The notes under the pieces are model-generated. The model was given only the letters and a program-made list of their open reading frames with translations, did not search any database and had not been told where the DNA came from. From assembly GCF_001267175.1 (NCBI RefSeq), contig NZ_CP012358.1, positions 412,501 to 476,500 of the forward strand: 64,000 nt of DNA. Direction: 5' to 3'. This DNA is from Thiopseudomonas alkaliphila. GTDB taxonomy: Bacteria; Pseudomonadota; Gammaproteobacteria; Pseudomonadales; Pseudomonadaceae. Positions 21,480-31,303 of this stretch are shown here, piece by piece (the first letter of the stretch is position 1; every line of letters begins with the position of its first letter). The position numbers and the translations under genes are program-made.

Positions 21480-23969
21480 TTATCCCTGGCGTAAGGTTTG
21501 CATTGGGCTGGTATTAAGTACTTTACGGGTTCCTAAACTACCGGCAGTTAAAATCACGACCGCGCCTAACAGCGGCACTAACAGTAACCAAGGATGCGGA
21601 GACCAAGTTAAATCAAAAGCATAACGGTACAGCACCCAGCTGCTGAGCTCGGTGCCAAGCCAAGCTAAGCTGCCACTGATAAAACCAATTAAGGCAAATT
21701 CGTAGCGTCTCGTTTTGACTAGCAAAGCCCGCTCGGCACCTAACGCCCTGAGTAAGCCTGCTTGCTGAGTGCGTTCAGCTAAGGTGCTTTGTAATCCGGC
21801 AAATAACACGGTTAAGCCTGCAGCCAAAACGAACAGTAAAATAAATTCTACCGCTAGTGTGACCTGCGCCAGAATACTGCGGAGTTGTTCAATAATAGCG
21901 TCCACTTGCAGCAGAGTAACACTTGGGAACTGCTGATTTAGTGCTGCCAAATCCTGTTGCTCGTCAGCGGCTAGATAAAAGCTGGTTATCCAGGTGAAGG
22001 GAAGCTGGTTTAGGCTATCGGGTGAAAAAATCACAAAGAAATTAGGTTGCATACTGTTCCAATCAACCGATCTTAAGCTGGTAATGGTAGCTGTTTTCTC
22101 AACCGCGCCAAAGGTAAAGGTTAAGCGATCACCTAGGATTAGGCCTAAACGCTTAGCAAACTCTTGCTCGACTGATATTTCTGCACCCTGAGCGCTTGCT
22201 TGCCACCACTGGCCGCTGGTTATCGCGTTGGCGCTAGGGAGGTGTTCTGTCCAGGTCACGTTAAGGTCGCGCTGCAGACTCTGCATACCTTGTGAGCCTG
22301 CTGCCACAAACTCGCTGGCTGGTTGTTGGTTAATCTGACTTAAGCGTGCAGGCAGCATAGGAAACAGCGTTGCTGGCCGAGGATCAAAACGTTGGATATG
22401 TTCAGCAAAAGCCTGCTGCTCATGGGGCAAAATATTAATTGCAAAAATATTAGGTGCATCGCTGGGTAATTGGGCTTGCCAGCTATCCAGCAGCTCACCG
22501 CGTAATAGAGCAATCAAAGCCATGGATAGCAAAATTAATCCAAACGCCAAGACTTGACCAATTGCAGCAAGTGGCTTGCGCAATAACTGACCAAAACCTA
22601 AGCGCCATGCCAATTGTCGTGTAGCGAGTAGCCGACGCAAGCTTGCTAAGCTAAACCAGACTAAGCAACCGAGCACTGTCGCTGCCACAAGTCCACCGCC
22701 TAATAAAGCTAGGGTTAAACTCCAATCTAAACTAAGCCGCCACATCAGTAGCATTACGGAGAATAACGCTAAGCCATAAATAAAGAGCTGGCTAGCTGCA
22801 GGTGGCATCGCAGATTGGCGTAATACCCGAATGGGCGGTACGCGACCAAGGGCTAACAGTGGTGGTAAAGCAAAACCAAATAGGGTAATGAACCCAGTGC
22901 CCATGCCAGTCATAGAAGGCACAGCAGAAAGTGCGGGTAAGGGAGTATTGAGCAGTTGGCTGAGGGCGGTAAATAATCCTGCCTGAATTGCTATCCCCAT
23001 TAATGCCCCTAAAACGCCGGCACTTAGCCCTAAAAACAACAGCTGGAATAAGAAAAAAAGCAGCGTATGTGCACGACTTAGGCCTAGACAGCGCAGTAAA
23101 GCCGCATGGTCTAAGCGCCGTTGGGCAAAATGATTAGCTGATAAGGCAACGGCTACAGCTGCCAACAAAATGGCAGCCAAACTAGCAAGGTTTAGGTAGC
23201 GCTCAGCGCGCAGCAAGGCATTGCTTACTTGCTGATTACTATCATTTAGGTCTTCAAACTGCTGCTGAGAGGTTAGAGTAATGGCTTGCTTATAGGCAGT
23301 TAAATTAGTTTCATCTCCGGCCCATAACTCCCGATAGCGCACACGACTGCCCGGCTGAACTACTTGGCTGGCCGCTAAGTCATCTAGGTGCATGATGCCC
23401 CGCGGCGTTAGGTTAGCAAAACTAGCACCACGATCGGGCTCATAGGTCAGCGCTCGAGTAGCTTTTAATTGAATAGCACCTAAGTCAACTAGATCACCGA
23501 CACTGATCTTGAGGGCGGCAAATAGTCTGGGCTCAAGCCAGATTTCACCGGGTTGAGGCGTATCACCTTTAACTTCATTGCCATACACGTCAGTGCTGCT
23601 AGCCAGCTCACCGCGGAGCGGATAATGATTACTGGCCGCTTTAACGCTGACTAATTGTAGTGCCTCTTCGCTGGCCAGCATGGTGGCAAACTCGACGGTT
23701 GAGGCATGGCGTAATTGATGGGCGACACCGGTTTTAATTTGCGTGGCAGTTGCTGGCACCGTACCAGATAGCACTAAGTCAGCGGCTAAAAACTCGCCAG
23801 CCCGTGATTGCATCGCTCCTTGTAGACGCTCAGCAAAATGCCCAACCGCGCTGCTCACGGCAACCGCAATTAATAGGGCAAAAAATAAAACCCGAACTTC
23901 GCCGGCTTTAGTTTCACGCAATAATTGTCGCAGAGCTAAGAAAAATACCGCCAACATGGACTGAGGCAT
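21480..23969 (-). CDS. ybbP: FtsX-like ABC transporter permease (YbbP type)
   Basis: An 829-residue inner-membrane permease with two FtsX modules: a first helix near 10-30, a large periplasmic part, three helices near 255-380, further helices near 395-490, a second periplasmic domain, and three final helices near 715-815. The closing motif LGTRKVLNTSPMQTLR is typical. It pairs with the adjacent ATPase YbbA. The substrate is not known; the link to lipid or envelope handling rests on association with tesA. The ATG at 23969 overlaps the ybbA stop (TGATG). Confidence 0.88.
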   Translation of the reverse strand: MPQSMLAVFFLALRQLLRETKAGEVRVLFFALLIAVAVSSAVGHFAERLQGAMQSRAGEFLAADLVLSGTVPATATQIKTGVAHQLRHASTVEFATMLASEEALQLVSVKAASNHYPLRGELASSTDVYGNEVKGDTPQPGEIWLEPRLFAALKISVGDLVDLGAIQLKATRALTYEPDRGASFANLTPRGIMHLDDLAASQVVQPGSRVRYRELWAGDETNLTAYKQAITLTSQQQFEDLNDSNQQVSNALLRAERYLNLASLAAILLAAVAVALSANHFAQRRLDHAALLRCLGLSRAHTLLFFLFQLLFLGLSAGVLGALMGIAIQAGLFTALSQLLNTPLPALSAVPSMTGMGTGFITLFGFALPPLLALGRVPPIRVLRQSAMPPAASQLFIYGLALFSVMLLMWRLSLDWSLTLALLGGGLVAATVLGCLVWFSLASLRRLLATRQLAWRLGFGQLLRKPLAAIGQVLAFGLILLSMALIALLRGELLDSWQAQLPSDAPNIFAINILPHEQQAFAEHIQRFDPRPATLFPMLPARLSQINQQPASEFVAAGSQGMQSLQRDLNVTWTEHLPSANAITSGQWWQASAQGAEISVEQEFAKRLGLILGDRLTFTFGAVEKTATITSLRSVDWNSMQPNFFVIFSPDSLNQLPFTWITSFYLAADEQQDLAALNQQFPSVTLLQVDAIIEQLRSILAQVTLAVEFILLFVLAAGLTVLFAGLQSTLAERTQQAGLLRALGAERALLVKTRRYEFALIGFISGSLAWLGTELSSWVLYRYAFDLTWSPHPWLLLVPLLGAVVILTAGSLGTRKVLNTSPMQTLRQG

Positions 23970-24643
23970 CACTCGGCTACCTGCTGGCCAGCGTCTAAGC
24001 GTAACTGCTGCTGGCAGCGCTGGGCTAATTGTTCATCATGGGTAACAAGGACCAAAGTCGTGCCTTGCTCTTGGTTTAAGGCGAAAATCAGATCACTAAT
24101 ATGTTGGCCTGTTTTGCTATCCAAGTTACCGGTAGGTTCATCGGCAAATAAAATTTGTGGGCGCGCGGCAAAAGCGCGAGCAATGGCAACTCGTTGCTGT
24201 TCACCACCAGATAGTTGGCGGGGGGTGTGTTTAGTACGGTGAGCTAATCCAACTCGTTGCAGAAGTTCTAAGGCCTGTTGCGCTGCATTATTTGTCCCTG
24301 CTAGCTCCAGTGGCAGCATCACATTTTCTAATGCGCTCAAGGTGTCCAGTAATTGAAACGCTTGAAATACAAAACCCACATGGGCTGCGCGAACCGCTGC
24401 CCGCTGATCCTCATTCAGTGTTTCAAGCAGGTGGCCAGCCAGCTTGACCGAGCCTTGACTTGGCGTATCTAAGCCGGCCAATAAGCCCAACAAGGTTGAT
24501 TTACCTGAGCCAGAACTGCCAGTAATAGCTAAACTATCGCCTTGATTAAGACTAAATGAGATGTTTTGCAGAATGTTCAAACTGCCTTCTTCGGTAGTCA
24601 CATCTTGGTAAAGTTGGCGTACAGTCAAAATCTGTTCAGACAT
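23969..24643 (-). CDS. ybbA: ABC transporter ATPase (YbbA/LolD type)
   Basis: A 224-residue ATPase that powers the YbbP permease. Walker A is GSSGSGKST near 43-51, the signature is LSGGEQQRVAIARAF near 143-157, and Walker B is ILFADEPTGNLDS near 164-176. It is of the LolD/MacB class that works with FtsX-like permeases. The start is ATG 24643, giving MSEQILTV; ten more N-terminal residues are possible but lie across the tesA start. Only 10 nt separate it from the divergent tesA start. Confidence 0.92.
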   Translation of the reverse strand: MSEQILTVRQLYQDVTTEEGSLNILQNISFSLNQGDSLAITGSSGSGKSTLLGLLAGLDTPSQGSVKLAGHLLETLNEDQRAAVRAAHVGFVFQAFQLLDTLSALENVMLPLELAGTNNAAQQALELLQRVGLAHRTKHTPRQLSGGEQQRVAIARAFAARPQILFADEPTGNLDSKTGQHISDLIFALNQEQGTTLVLVTHDEQLAQRCQQQLRLDAGQQVAE

Positions 24644-24653
24644 GGAGCACTCA

Positions 24654-25274
24654 ATGAAAAAGTGGTTAAGCAAGATTGCGCTAGTAGTTTATTTAGCGGT
24701 TGGATTAGTCAGTGCCGCGTTTGCGCAAACAGTGTTAGTGGTAGGGGATAGTATCAGTGCCGCTTACGGACTGGAAACTCAGCAGGGCTGGGTTGCCTTG
24801 TTAGAGCAAAAAATTAAGCAAGCAAATATTTCAGCCAGGGTCGTAAATGCCTCAATCAGTGGCGATACCACGGCCGGAGGCTTACAGCGTTTACCGCAGT
24901 TATTAGCTGAGCATCAGCCAAGCTTGATGGTGTTGGAGTTGGGGGGAAATGATGGCTTGCGCGGTTTATCGCTGGATGCTATGCGCGCTAATTTACAGCA
25001 GATGATTGAGTTGGCGACAGCGCAACAGGCTCAGGTAGTGCTGTTAGGTATGCAGTTGCCGCCCAACTATGGGCCGCGCTATACGCAAAACTTTGCCAAG
25101 GTCTATCAGCAGCTGGCAACAGAGCATGAGATTAGGTTAGTACCGTTCTTTTTAGAGGGGATAGGTGGTGTAGCGGGTATGATGCAAGCCGATGGGATTC
25201 ATCCCGTGGCAGAGGCGCAGCCGATCTTGTTGGCTAATGTGTGGCCTATTCTAGAGCAGGTATTAATGCCTTAA
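24654..25274 (+). CDS. tesA: Periplasmic acyl-CoA thioesterase I/lysophospholipase (SGNH hydrolase)
   Basis: A 206-residue secreted esterase. The signal peptide (about 1-26) ends at AAFAQ. SGNH blocks are present: GDSISAAYG (catalytic Ser), NASISGDTTAGG, ELGGNDGLRG (Asn) and DGIHPVAEAQP (Asp and His). The enzyme hydrolyses acyl-CoA and lysophospholipid esters. ATG 24654 has ggag 6 nt upstream. It is divergent from ybbA-ybbP, the arrangement also seen in E. coli, and its promoter must lie inside the ybbA 5' region. Confidence 0.95.
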   Translation: MKKWLSKIALVVYLAVGLVSAAFAQTVLVVGDSISAAYGLETQQGWVALLEQKIKQANISARVVNASISGDTTAGGLQRLPQLLAEHQPSLMVLELGGNDGLRGLSLDAMRANLQQMIELATAQQAQVVLLGMQLPPNYGPRYTQNFAKVYQQLATEHEIRLVPFFLEGIGGVAGMMQADGIHPVAEAQPILLANVWPILEQVLMP

Positions 25275-25294
25275 GCGTTTATCGCGGCTGAGTT

Positions 25295-25327
25295 AACGCT
25301 TGACTGACGATGGCGCAGTCAAGCGTT
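25295..25327. terminator. Hairpin between convergent tesA and lipoprotein gene
   Basis: Perfect 12-bp arms aacgcttgactg and cagtcaagcgtt enclose 9 nt. On the plus strand it is 20 nt after tesA and followed by only TGG; on the minus strand it lies shortly after the lipoprotein stop. The T tracts are weak, but the stem is strong and could serve both genes. Confidence 0.6.
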
Positions 25328-25335
25328 TGGTAAAG

Positions 25336-25671
25336 CTAGTCGAGAACGTGCCAGTTTCCATTTTCCCCTTGCACAAAATGCACCTGACTTTGCTTAGTTG
25401 ATTCGCCTAATAATGGCGCCTTAGTGGTGACGGCAATCTGGCAGGTATAGCCGGCAGCGGGTTTGGCGTTGTGGCAGCTGAGTTTTTCTACCTTAAGTAC
25501 TTCAAGCTTTGCCTCATTGCCTAAAAAACCAGTGGTGAGGTTATTTAGTTGTTGTAACTCTTGCTCGAGCGCTTGTTGCATTTGGCGGCTGTTGGGCTCT
25601 GAACTACAGGCGCTGAGTAACAACCCGCTGCAGCTCAAGAGGGCTAGCAGTAACGATCGCTGATTTAACAT
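25336..25671 (-). CDS. Small putative lipoprotein, unknown function
   Basis: A 111-residue lipoprotein. The signal peptide ends in LLLSAC, with the lipidated Cys at about 22. The mature protein begins with a Gln/Glu-rich helix (SRQMQQALEQELQQL) and then a small beta-rich part with two Cys (LSCHNAKPAAGYTC) that may form a disulfide. The ending, VQGENGNWHVLD, resembles other small periplasmic proteins with a C-terminal Trp strand. ATG 25671 has aaggaa 6-8 nt upstream. It lies 27 nt after mtaD and may be transcribed with it. Confidence 0.72.
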   Translation of the reverse strand: MLNQRSLLLALLSCSGLLLSACSSEPNSRQMQQALEQELQQLNNLTTGFLGNEAKLEVLKVEKLSCHNAKPAAGYTCQIAVTTKAPLLGESTKQSQVHFVQGENGNWHVLD

Positions 25672-25698
25672 GCTGTATTCCTTAAAAGTATTCAATGA

Positions 25699-27024
25699 TT
25701 ATAAGCGCTGGGGATTGATTTTATCAGCCCACTGATTGACAGCATGCAATAAGTGGGCCTCATCAACTTGTAGCAATTCGCCTTGTTTGAGCAGCTGCTT
25801 GCCATTGACCCAAACGTGCTTAACCTGGCTGCTATTACAGGTATAAATTAGCTGGGAGACAGGATCATACACCGGTTGCTGGGCCACTCCTGATAGATCA
25901 ACAGCCATAATATCGGCCTGTTTACCCAGTTCTAAACTGCCAGTTTGGGTATCTAGATTCAGCGCTTTGGCGCCATTTAAGGTAGCCATGCGTAATGCTT
26001 GGTGGGCATTAAGGCTAGTGGCAGAGTGGGTAGTCACCTTAGCCACGAAAGCAGCACTACGAGATTCGCTAATCAGATCCAGATCATTATTGCTGGCGGC
26101 ACCATCGGTACCCAAGGCAACATTGACTCCTGCCTCGAGTAATCGATTGACTGGGCAAAAACCGCTGGCTAGTTTTAGGTTGGATTCAGGGCAGTGAATA
26201 ACTTGGGTTTGTGTGGAGACTAATAAGGCTAAGTCTTCTTCATTTACTTGGGTCATGTGCACGGCTTGAAATTGTGGACCAAGCAATCCTAGTCGCTGTA
26301 AACGTGCGAGCGGTCGCTCTTGATAACGAAGTAAACTGTCTTTAATTTCCGTCTGGGTTTCGTGCACGTGCATTTGGATCGGCGCATCAAGTTGATTGGC
26401 GATCATAGCGATTTGCTTAAGCGCATCGTCGTGCACAGTGTAGGGAGCATGGGGACCAAAGCCAATGTGTAAGCGTGGATGATGGCGCAGCTCATTAAAT
26501 AAAGCGATGGTTTGTTGAATCGAGTCATCTAGATCACGGGCTCCGGGCGCCGCAAACTCTAACATGGGTACGGTAATTTGCGCTTTAATGCCACTTTGAT
26601 GGACTTCATCGCAGGCAATTTTTGGATAAAAGTACATATCGGAAACGCAGGTAATTCCGCTTTTTACTTGCTCGGCTAACGCCAAGCGGGTTCCAATGCG
26701 GACAAAGTCTTCATCCACCCAGCGCGCTTCAGCTGGCCAAATATGGTTTTCTAGCCAAGTATGTAACGCCAGGTCATCGGCCAAACCTCTAAATAAGCTC
26801 ATGGCAGCATGCCCATGGGCATTAATTAAGCCAGGAGTCAGTAACATATTGGGTAAATCAATACGTTGTTGTGTGATGCGCTTGCTGGCCTGCTCGAGCG
26901 GCTCTAAGCAGGCAATTACGCCATCTTTAATACCCAGCGCATAGTTTTTAAATACCACTCCAGCCGGCTCAACAGGGGCAATCCATGTTGGCACCAGTAA
27001 TAAGTCCAGAGAGGTTTCGGGCAT
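25699..27024 (-). CDS. mtaD: 5'-methylthioadenosine/S-adenosylhomocysteine deaminase-type amidohydrolase
   Basis: A 441-residue TRZ/ATZ-family deaminase. Metal ligands are H70 and H72 in [15 protein letters not shown], the His in FGPHAPYTV, His in [10 protein letters not shown], and Asp in [10 protein letters not shown]. The overall pattern fits the MTA/SAH deaminase group; the P. aeruginosa relative (PA3170) is known as an MTA deaminase. It would turn methylthioadenosine into methylthioinosine for salvage. The start is ATG 27024 with aggaa upstream. A structured region lies 63-118 nt upstream. Confidence 0.88.
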   Translation of the reverse strand: MPETSLDLLLVPTWIAPVEPAGVVFKNYALGIKDGVIACLEPLEQASKRITQQRIDLPNMLLTPGLINAHGHAAMSLFRGLADDLALHTWLENHIWPAEARWVDEDFVRIGTRLALAEQVKSGITCVSDMYFYPKIACDEVHQSGIKAQITVPMLEFAAPGARDLDDSIQQTIALFNELRHHPRLHIGFGPHAPYTVHDDALKQIAMIANQLDAPIQMHVHETQTEIKDSLLRYQERPLARLQRLGLLGPQFQAVHMTQVNEEDLALLVSTQTQVIHCPESNLKLASGFCPVNRLLEAGVNVALGTDGAASNNDLDLISESRSAAFVAKVTTHSATSLNAHQALRMATLNGAKALNLDTQTGSLELGKQADIMAVDLSGVAQQPVYDPVSQLIYTCNSSQVKHVWVNGKQLLKQGELLQVDEAHLLHAVNQWADKINPQRL

Positions 27025-27086
27025 AGTGGGGCTTCCTAAATCAAGATAAAAATAAAGCCAGAGCAGTTATTGCTAGGTAGTCATTA

Positions 27087-27142
27087 CTCGTCTTTTCCCC
27101 TCTGAAAATCAGGGGGTAGAGCATCAGAGTTGCTAAGACGAG
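27087..27142 (-). other. Possible structured RNA leader upstream of mtaD
   Basis: Read on the minus strand, the outer arms CTCGTCTT and AAGACGAG enclose two inner hairpins. The first is a 4-bp AGCA/TGCT stem with loop ACTCTGA. The second is an 8-bp stem, CCCC-CTGA paired with TCAG-GGGG, with one bulged A and a TTT loop. Together they would make a three-way junction. The loop segment CTCTGA can also pair with TCAGAG in the second hairpin, giving an alternative fold. It does not match a riboswitch that I recognise. Confidence 0.35.
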
Positions 27143-27193
27143 GCGGGTAAGGGAGAGGGCACATTTAAAGAGTAATTTTTTAGCTAAATGCAC

Positions 27194-27259
27194 AAAGCCT
27201 CAAACCAGCCTCCTACTAAAAACGACCAAGCGTTATGAGCAGGCGTGGTTTGAGGCTTT
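27194..27259 (-). terminator. Probable terminator after the HU gene
   Basis: Perfect 14-bp arms aaagcctcaaacca and tggtttgaggcttt flank a 38-nt loop. On the minus strand the hairpin begins 24 nt after the HU stop and is followed by TTTGTGCATTT. The long loop is unusual for an intrinsic terminator, but position and stem strength fit. Confidence 0.6.
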
Positions 27260-27282
27260 AAAGGTGCCGCAAATAGTTTAAA

Positions 27283-27564
27283 TTATTTATTTAAACTATC
27301 TACCAGTGCTTTAGCTGCCACTAGCTTAACCACTTTTTTTGCTGGAATTTCAATGGTTTTTCCAGTTTGTGGATTGCGGCCAGTGCGGGCGCTACGTTCC
27401 GCTGCTTTGAGTTTACCAACGCCAGGTAGGGTGATTTCGCCATCATTTTCTAAGGCGTCTTGGACGATTTGCGCTAACTGATCGAGCATTGCACGTGCAG
27501 TGGTTTTCGTTACTTCGGTAGATTCTGCGATTTCACTAATGAGTTGGTCTTTAGTCAGTGCCAT
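27283..27564 (-). CDS. HU family DNA-binding protein
   Basis: A 93-residue histone-like protein that binds and bends DNA as a dimer. The family pattern is clear: MALTKDQLISEIAE start, helical dimer region to about 45, GVGKLKAAERSARTGRNPQTG forming the start of the DNA-binding arm, then IPAKKVVKLVAAKAL. The RNPQTG and proline of the arm tip are present. It is closest by eye to the HupA-like HU form of Pseudomonas. It has its own Shine-Dalgarno (aaggaa) and probably its own promoter. Confidence 0.93.
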   Translation of the reverse strand: MALTKDQLISEIAESTEVTKTTARAMLDQLAQIVQDALENDGEITLPGVGKLKAAERSARTGRNPQTGKTIEIPAKKVVKLVAAKALVDSLNK

Positions 27565-27598
27565 AGATCTAGTTCCTTGTGTTCAATAGTAAGCGGCA

Positions 27599-28303
27599 TT
27601 AACCGCCCAGATAGGCTTTTTTTACATCTTCATTGGCTAATAAATTAGCGCCTGAATCTTCTAAAACAATGTGACCATGCTCCATCACATAGCCACGATC
27701 CGCTAGTTTGAGCGCCTGATGCGCGTTTTGTTCCACGAGAAAGATAGTAACGCCTTCCTCACGTAACTGCTCAATAATCTGGAAAATTTGCTGGATGATA
27801 ATAGGTGCCAGTCCCAGAGATGGCTCATCCAAAAGTAAAAGCTGTGGCTGGCTCATCAAAGCACGGCCAATGGCGAGCATTTGTTGTTCGCCACCGGACA
27901 TGGTGCCCGCGCGCTGTTGAAAGCGCTCTTGAAGCCGTGGAAAGAGTTCAAGAACATGGGCTAAACGGCGCTGGCGCTCATCTTTGTCATCACAAAAAAA
28001 AGCGCCCATGGCAAGATTTTCTTCAACCGTTAGCCGAGCAAATACTCGGCGTCCTTCGGGCACAATGGCTAAGCCTTTACGCATAATCTGCGCAGTGGAG
28101 TAGCGAGTTATGTCTTCACCTTGATAAATCACTTGTCCTGATTGGGCTTGAGGATCGCCGCAGAGTGTCATCATTAAGGTGGTTTTACCGGCACCATTGG
28201 CACCAATAAGCGTTACAATTTCGCCTTGCTTAACCTTCACGGTAACATTATGCAATGCTTGAATTTTGCCGTAATAGGTATTGATATTGCGCATTTCTAA
28301 CAT
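27599..28303 (-). CDS. livF: Branched-chain amino-acid ABC transporter ATPase LivF/BraG
   Basis: A 234-residue ATPase, last gene of the liv operon. Walker A is GANGAGKTTLM near 34-44, the signature is MSGGEQQMLAIGRAL near 135-149, and Walker B is LLLLDEPSLGLAP near 155-167. The MEHGHIVLEDSGANLL and final KKAYLGG ending are typical LivF features. It works with LivG on the cytosolic face of the LivHM permease. Confidence 0.95.
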   Translation of the reverse strand: MLEMRNINTYYGKIQALHNVTVKVKQGEIVTLIGANGAGKTTLMMTLCGDPQAQSGQVIYQGEDITRYSTAQIMRKGLAIVPEGRRVFARLTVEENLAMGAFFCDDKDERQRRLAHVLELFPRLQERFQQRAGTMSGGEQQMLAIGRALMSQPQLLLLDEPSLGLAPIIIQQIFQIIEQLREEGVTIFLVEQNAHQALKLADRGYVMEHGHIVLEDSGANLLANEDVKKAYLGG

Positions 28304-28305
28304 GA

Positions 28306-29073
28306 TTATTCCTCACCTAAGTACGCTTTAATCACGTCAGGGTTGTTTTTGATCTCATCCGGCGTGCCGTCAGCTAACGGGGTACCTTGGTTAATCACAA
28401 AAATACGATCTGATAGATGCATCACTAGCTTCATATCGTGCTCAATCAGAAGCACGGTCATTTGGTCTTGGTCACGTAACTCTAAAATCAGCTGTTTTAG
28501 ATCTTCAGTTTCACTGGGATTTAAGCCAGCAGCAGGCTCGTCGAGCATCAATAATCGTGGTTGGGTGACCATGCACCGAGCAATCTCTAAGCGCCGTTGT
28601 TGCCCATAGGCTAGAGTACCGGCTTCGCGATTGGCATGGGCTAATAAATCTACCCGCTCTAACCAGTTAGCCGCACGTTCACGGGCTTCACGCTCAGCGC
28701 GGCGGTAGCTAGGAGTGTTAAATAACCCCGCAAGAAAGTGTGTGTTGAGGTGTTGATGCTGCGCAACTAATAAATTTTCTAGCAAGGTCATTTCTTTAAA
28801 AAGACGTACATGTTGAAAGGTACGGATCATGCCTTTACGAGAGATTTTATAGCCATTGAGCTGCTGAATAGGCTCGCCCTCAAATAAAATTGTGCCGCCC
28901 GTGGGCTGATAGAAACCCGTTAAACAGTTAAAGACGGTCGTTTTCCCCGCTCCATTGGGGCCAATCATCGAGACAATCTGCCCTTTATTAACGGTAAGAG
29001 CTACTTGGTTGACTGCCAGTAGCCCACCAAAGCGCATGGATAAATCCTGAACCTGGAGAATTGGCTGGGTCAT
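28306..29073 (-). CDS. livG: Branched-chain amino-acid ABC transporter ATPase LivG/BraF
   Basis: A 255-residue ATPase. Walker A is [16 protein letters not shown] near 37-52, the signature-like [15 protein letters not shown] near 154-168, and Walker [16 protein letters not shown] near 174-188. The [11 protein letters not shown] form instead of LSGGQ is characteristic of LivG. ATG 29073 overlaps the livM stop (ATGA), while an 18-residue upstream extension would lie wholly inside livM. It pairs with LivF. Confidence 0.95.
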   Translation of the reverse strand: MTQPILQVQDLSMRFGGLLAVNQVALTVNKGQIVSMIGPNGAGKTTVFNCLTGFYQPTGGTILFEGEPIQQLNGYKISRKGMIRTFQHVRLFKEMTLLENLLVAQHQHLNTHFLAGLFNTPSYRRAEREARERAANWLERVDLLAHANREAGTLAYGQQRRLEIARCMVTQPRLLMLDEPAAGLNPSETEDLKQLILELRDQDQMTVLLIEHDMKLVMHLSDRIFVINQGTPLADGTPDEIKNNPDVIKAYLGEE

Positions 29074-30326
29074 TGGCGTAACTCCATTTGTGGGCGTTTC
29101 ATTGGCAATAAACCTTGGGGACGCCAAATCATCATCAATACCATCATCAGGCCAAAGAGCAGCATGCGGTATTCATTAAATTCTCGAGCGAGTTCCGGTA
29201 ACACAGTCATGGCGATTGCCGCTAAAATCACGCCTAACTGTGAGCCCATTCCGCCTAGTACGACAATGGCCAAAATAATAGCCGACTCGATAAAGGTAAA
29301 AGACTCCGGACTAATAAAGCCTTGGCGAGCGGCAAAGAAGCTGCCAGCGAAACCTGCAAAAATTGCACCAATGGTAAAGGCTGAGAGCTTAATGGTGGTG
29401 GGGTTTAACCCTAGAGCTCGGCTAGCAATTTCATCTTCGCGAATAGCTTCCCAGGCGCGGCCGATGGGCATGCGCATCAGGCGATTGATAACAAATAAAG
29501 TAATCAAAACTAAAACTAATGCTAAAAGATATAAAAAGATAACGCGGTGCCCAGCATTAAAAGCAATACCAAAAAACTCGTGAAACGTTTGACTGCCTTC
29601 AGGGGCTTTGCGGCTAAACTCTAAACCAAACAAAGTAGGTTTAGGAATGTTGCCAATACCTCGCGGGCCACCCGTTAAAGACGTGAGGTTGTTGAGTAAA
29701 ATTCGAATAATTTCACCGAACCCCAAGGTCACAATCGCTAGGTAGTCGCCGCGTAATCGCAGTACGGGAAAGCCCAAAATAAAGCCAAAAAATGCGGCCA
29801 TCACACCTGCTGCAGCAAGTCCAGTCCAGAAACCGACATCAAAATACATCGCTAGCATGGCGTAAGTATAAGCACCCACTGCATAGAAGCCGACATAGCC
29901 TAAATCAAGTAAACCAGCTAAGCCCACCACAATATTCAGCCCTAAGCCCAGCATCACATAAATTAATACTAAGGTGCCTAAGTCAACTTGGCTGCGGTTA
30001 GCGATAAAAGGAAAAAGTATTGCAGCGGCAATGGCAAAGCACCAAAACAAAACAACCAGCGGCTTATTTTTACGCAGCGCTGCCAGTGGCTTGTCTGCTG
30101 AAGGCAAACGAGGCAGATGTTGGCCGAGGCCAAACAGCAAATCTTTAAACAGGTTAAAACAAAAAATAAAGCCAGCAGCTAGGCTGAGTGTCCACCAAGT
30201 GCTGGTTTCAGCCCCTACGAGGGTTAATTGGGTGCCCACTTGAGTTAGGCGCACGCCCAGTAGTAGGCCGCCTAAGACAAACACTACGACCGCGGAAAAC
30301 AGGGCCGCTTTAATAGGTAAACGCAT
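29070..30326 (-). CDS. livM: Branched-chain amino-acid ABC transporter permease LivM/BraE
   Basis: A 418-residue inner-membrane permease with about ten hydrophobic segments. The N-terminal 90 residues hold extra helices before the conserved core starting near [25 protein letters not shown]. The [25 protein letters not shown] loop (near 290-315; first part [12 protein letters not shown]) is the ATPase-contacting motif. Its start overlaps the livH stop (taATG). Length agrees with Pseudomonas BraE-type proteins. Confidence 0.95.
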   Translation of the reverse strand: MRLPIKAALFSAVVVFVLGGLLLGVRLTQVGTQLTLVGAETSTWWTLSLAAGFIFCFNLFKDLLFGLGQHLPRLPSADKPLAALRKNKPLVVLFWCFAIAAAILFPFIANRSQVDLGTLVLIYVMLGLGLNIVVGLAGLLDLGYVGFYAVGAYTYAMLAMYFDVGFWTGLAAAGVMAAFFGFILGFPVLRLRGDYLAIVTLGFGEIIRILLNNLTSLTGGPRGIGNIPKPTLFGLEFSRKAPEGSQTFHEFFGIAFNAGHRVIFLYLLALVLVLITLFVINRLMRMPIGRAWEAIREDEIASRALGLNPTTIKLSAFTIGAIFAGFAGSFFAARQGFISPESFTFIESAIILAIVVLGGMGSQLGVILAAIAMTVLPELAREFNEYRMLLFGLMMVLMMIWRPQGLLPMKRPQMELRQ

Positions 30327-31252
30327 TAGACTTTCTCCACTTCAGGGCGGCCTAAAATACCGGAAGGTCTAAATAACAAAATAAGGATGAGTAAACTGAA
30401 AGCCACGACATCTTTATATTGGCTGCTGAAATAGCCTGAGGTCATGGCTTCAGTAACGCCTAATACCAATCCACCCAGTACCGCTCCTGGAATACTGCCA
30501 ATCCCACCCAATACTGCCGCGGTAAAGGCTTTAAGACCTGCCATAAAACCAATATAAGGGTTAACTACACCGTAGTATAAACTGAGTAAAACCCCAGCTA
30601 CCGCTGCTAAAGCGGCGCCAATAACAAAGGTGATGCTAATGATGGCGTTACTATTGATGCCAAGAAGCCCGGTCATTTTGATGTCTTCGGCACAGGCACG
30701 GCAGGCACGACCAGTGCGTGAGCGTGAAATAAACCAACTCAGCGCCAGCATGCTGATTAAGGTAGTAACAAAAATAATGCCCTGCATATAAGACAGGCTG
30801 GTGTGATAGCCCTCAGGATCGCCTAAGGTCCAGCCGCCAGAAATTAAGCTAGGCATTGCTATATCGCGCGCACCTTGGGCGATACGAACAAAGTTTTGCA
30901 GTAAAATTGACATCCCAATGGCTGAAATCAGTGGAATTAAGCGGTTGCTGCCGCGAAGCGGGCGATAAGCGACACGTTCAATACTAAAGCCGTAGGCAGA
31001 GGTCACAATAATACTGATGGCAAAGGCGGCAAAAATCAGTAGTGAGACGCTTTCAACGCCCAGCATCGCCAGCCCAGTCAGCACAATAAAGGTGATGTAG
31101 CTGCCGATCATATACACTTCGCCATGGGCAAAGTTAATCATGCCAATAATGCCGTACACCATGGTGTAACCAATGGCAATCAGCGCATAGGTACTGCCAA
31201 GGGTTAAGCCATTGAGCAGTTGCTGAATAAAATAAAAAAAAGACTCGCCCAT
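30326..31252 (-). CDS. livH: Branched-chain amino-acid ABC transporter permease LivH/BraD
   Basis: A 308-residue inner-membrane permease with about eight hydrophobic segments. The N-terminal [19 protein letters not shown], followed by [15 protein letters not shown], is the LivH signature. The [17 protein letters not shown] loop near 180-196 is the ATPase-coupling helix. It lies after livK, separated by a hairpin that may lower downstream expression. Confidence 0.95.
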   Translation of the reverse strand: MGESFFYFIQQLLNGLTLGSTYALIAIGYTMVYGIIGMINFAHGEVYMIGSYITFIVLTGLAMLGVESVSLLIFAAFAISIIVTSAYGFSIERVAYRPLRGSNRLIPLISAIGMSILLQNFVRIAQGARDIAMPSLISGGWTLGDPEGYHTSLSYMQGIIFVTTLISMLALSWFISRSRTGRACRACAEDIKMTGLLGINSNAIISITFVIGAALAAVAGVLLSLYYGVVNPYIGFMAGLKAFTAAVLGGIGSIPGAVLGGLVLGVTEAMTSGYFSSQYKDVVAFSLLILILLFRPSGILGRPEVEKV

Positions 31253-31303
31253 AACAACAACCTTAACTAAGTGGTAAGAAGGGGGCTCCCTTCAACTCCA
31301 AAA

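Noticed and set aside
25699..27190. SAH or SAM riboswitch as identity of the mtaD leader structure
   Set aside because: The conserved cores of those classes are not present; only an unassigned structure is reported.
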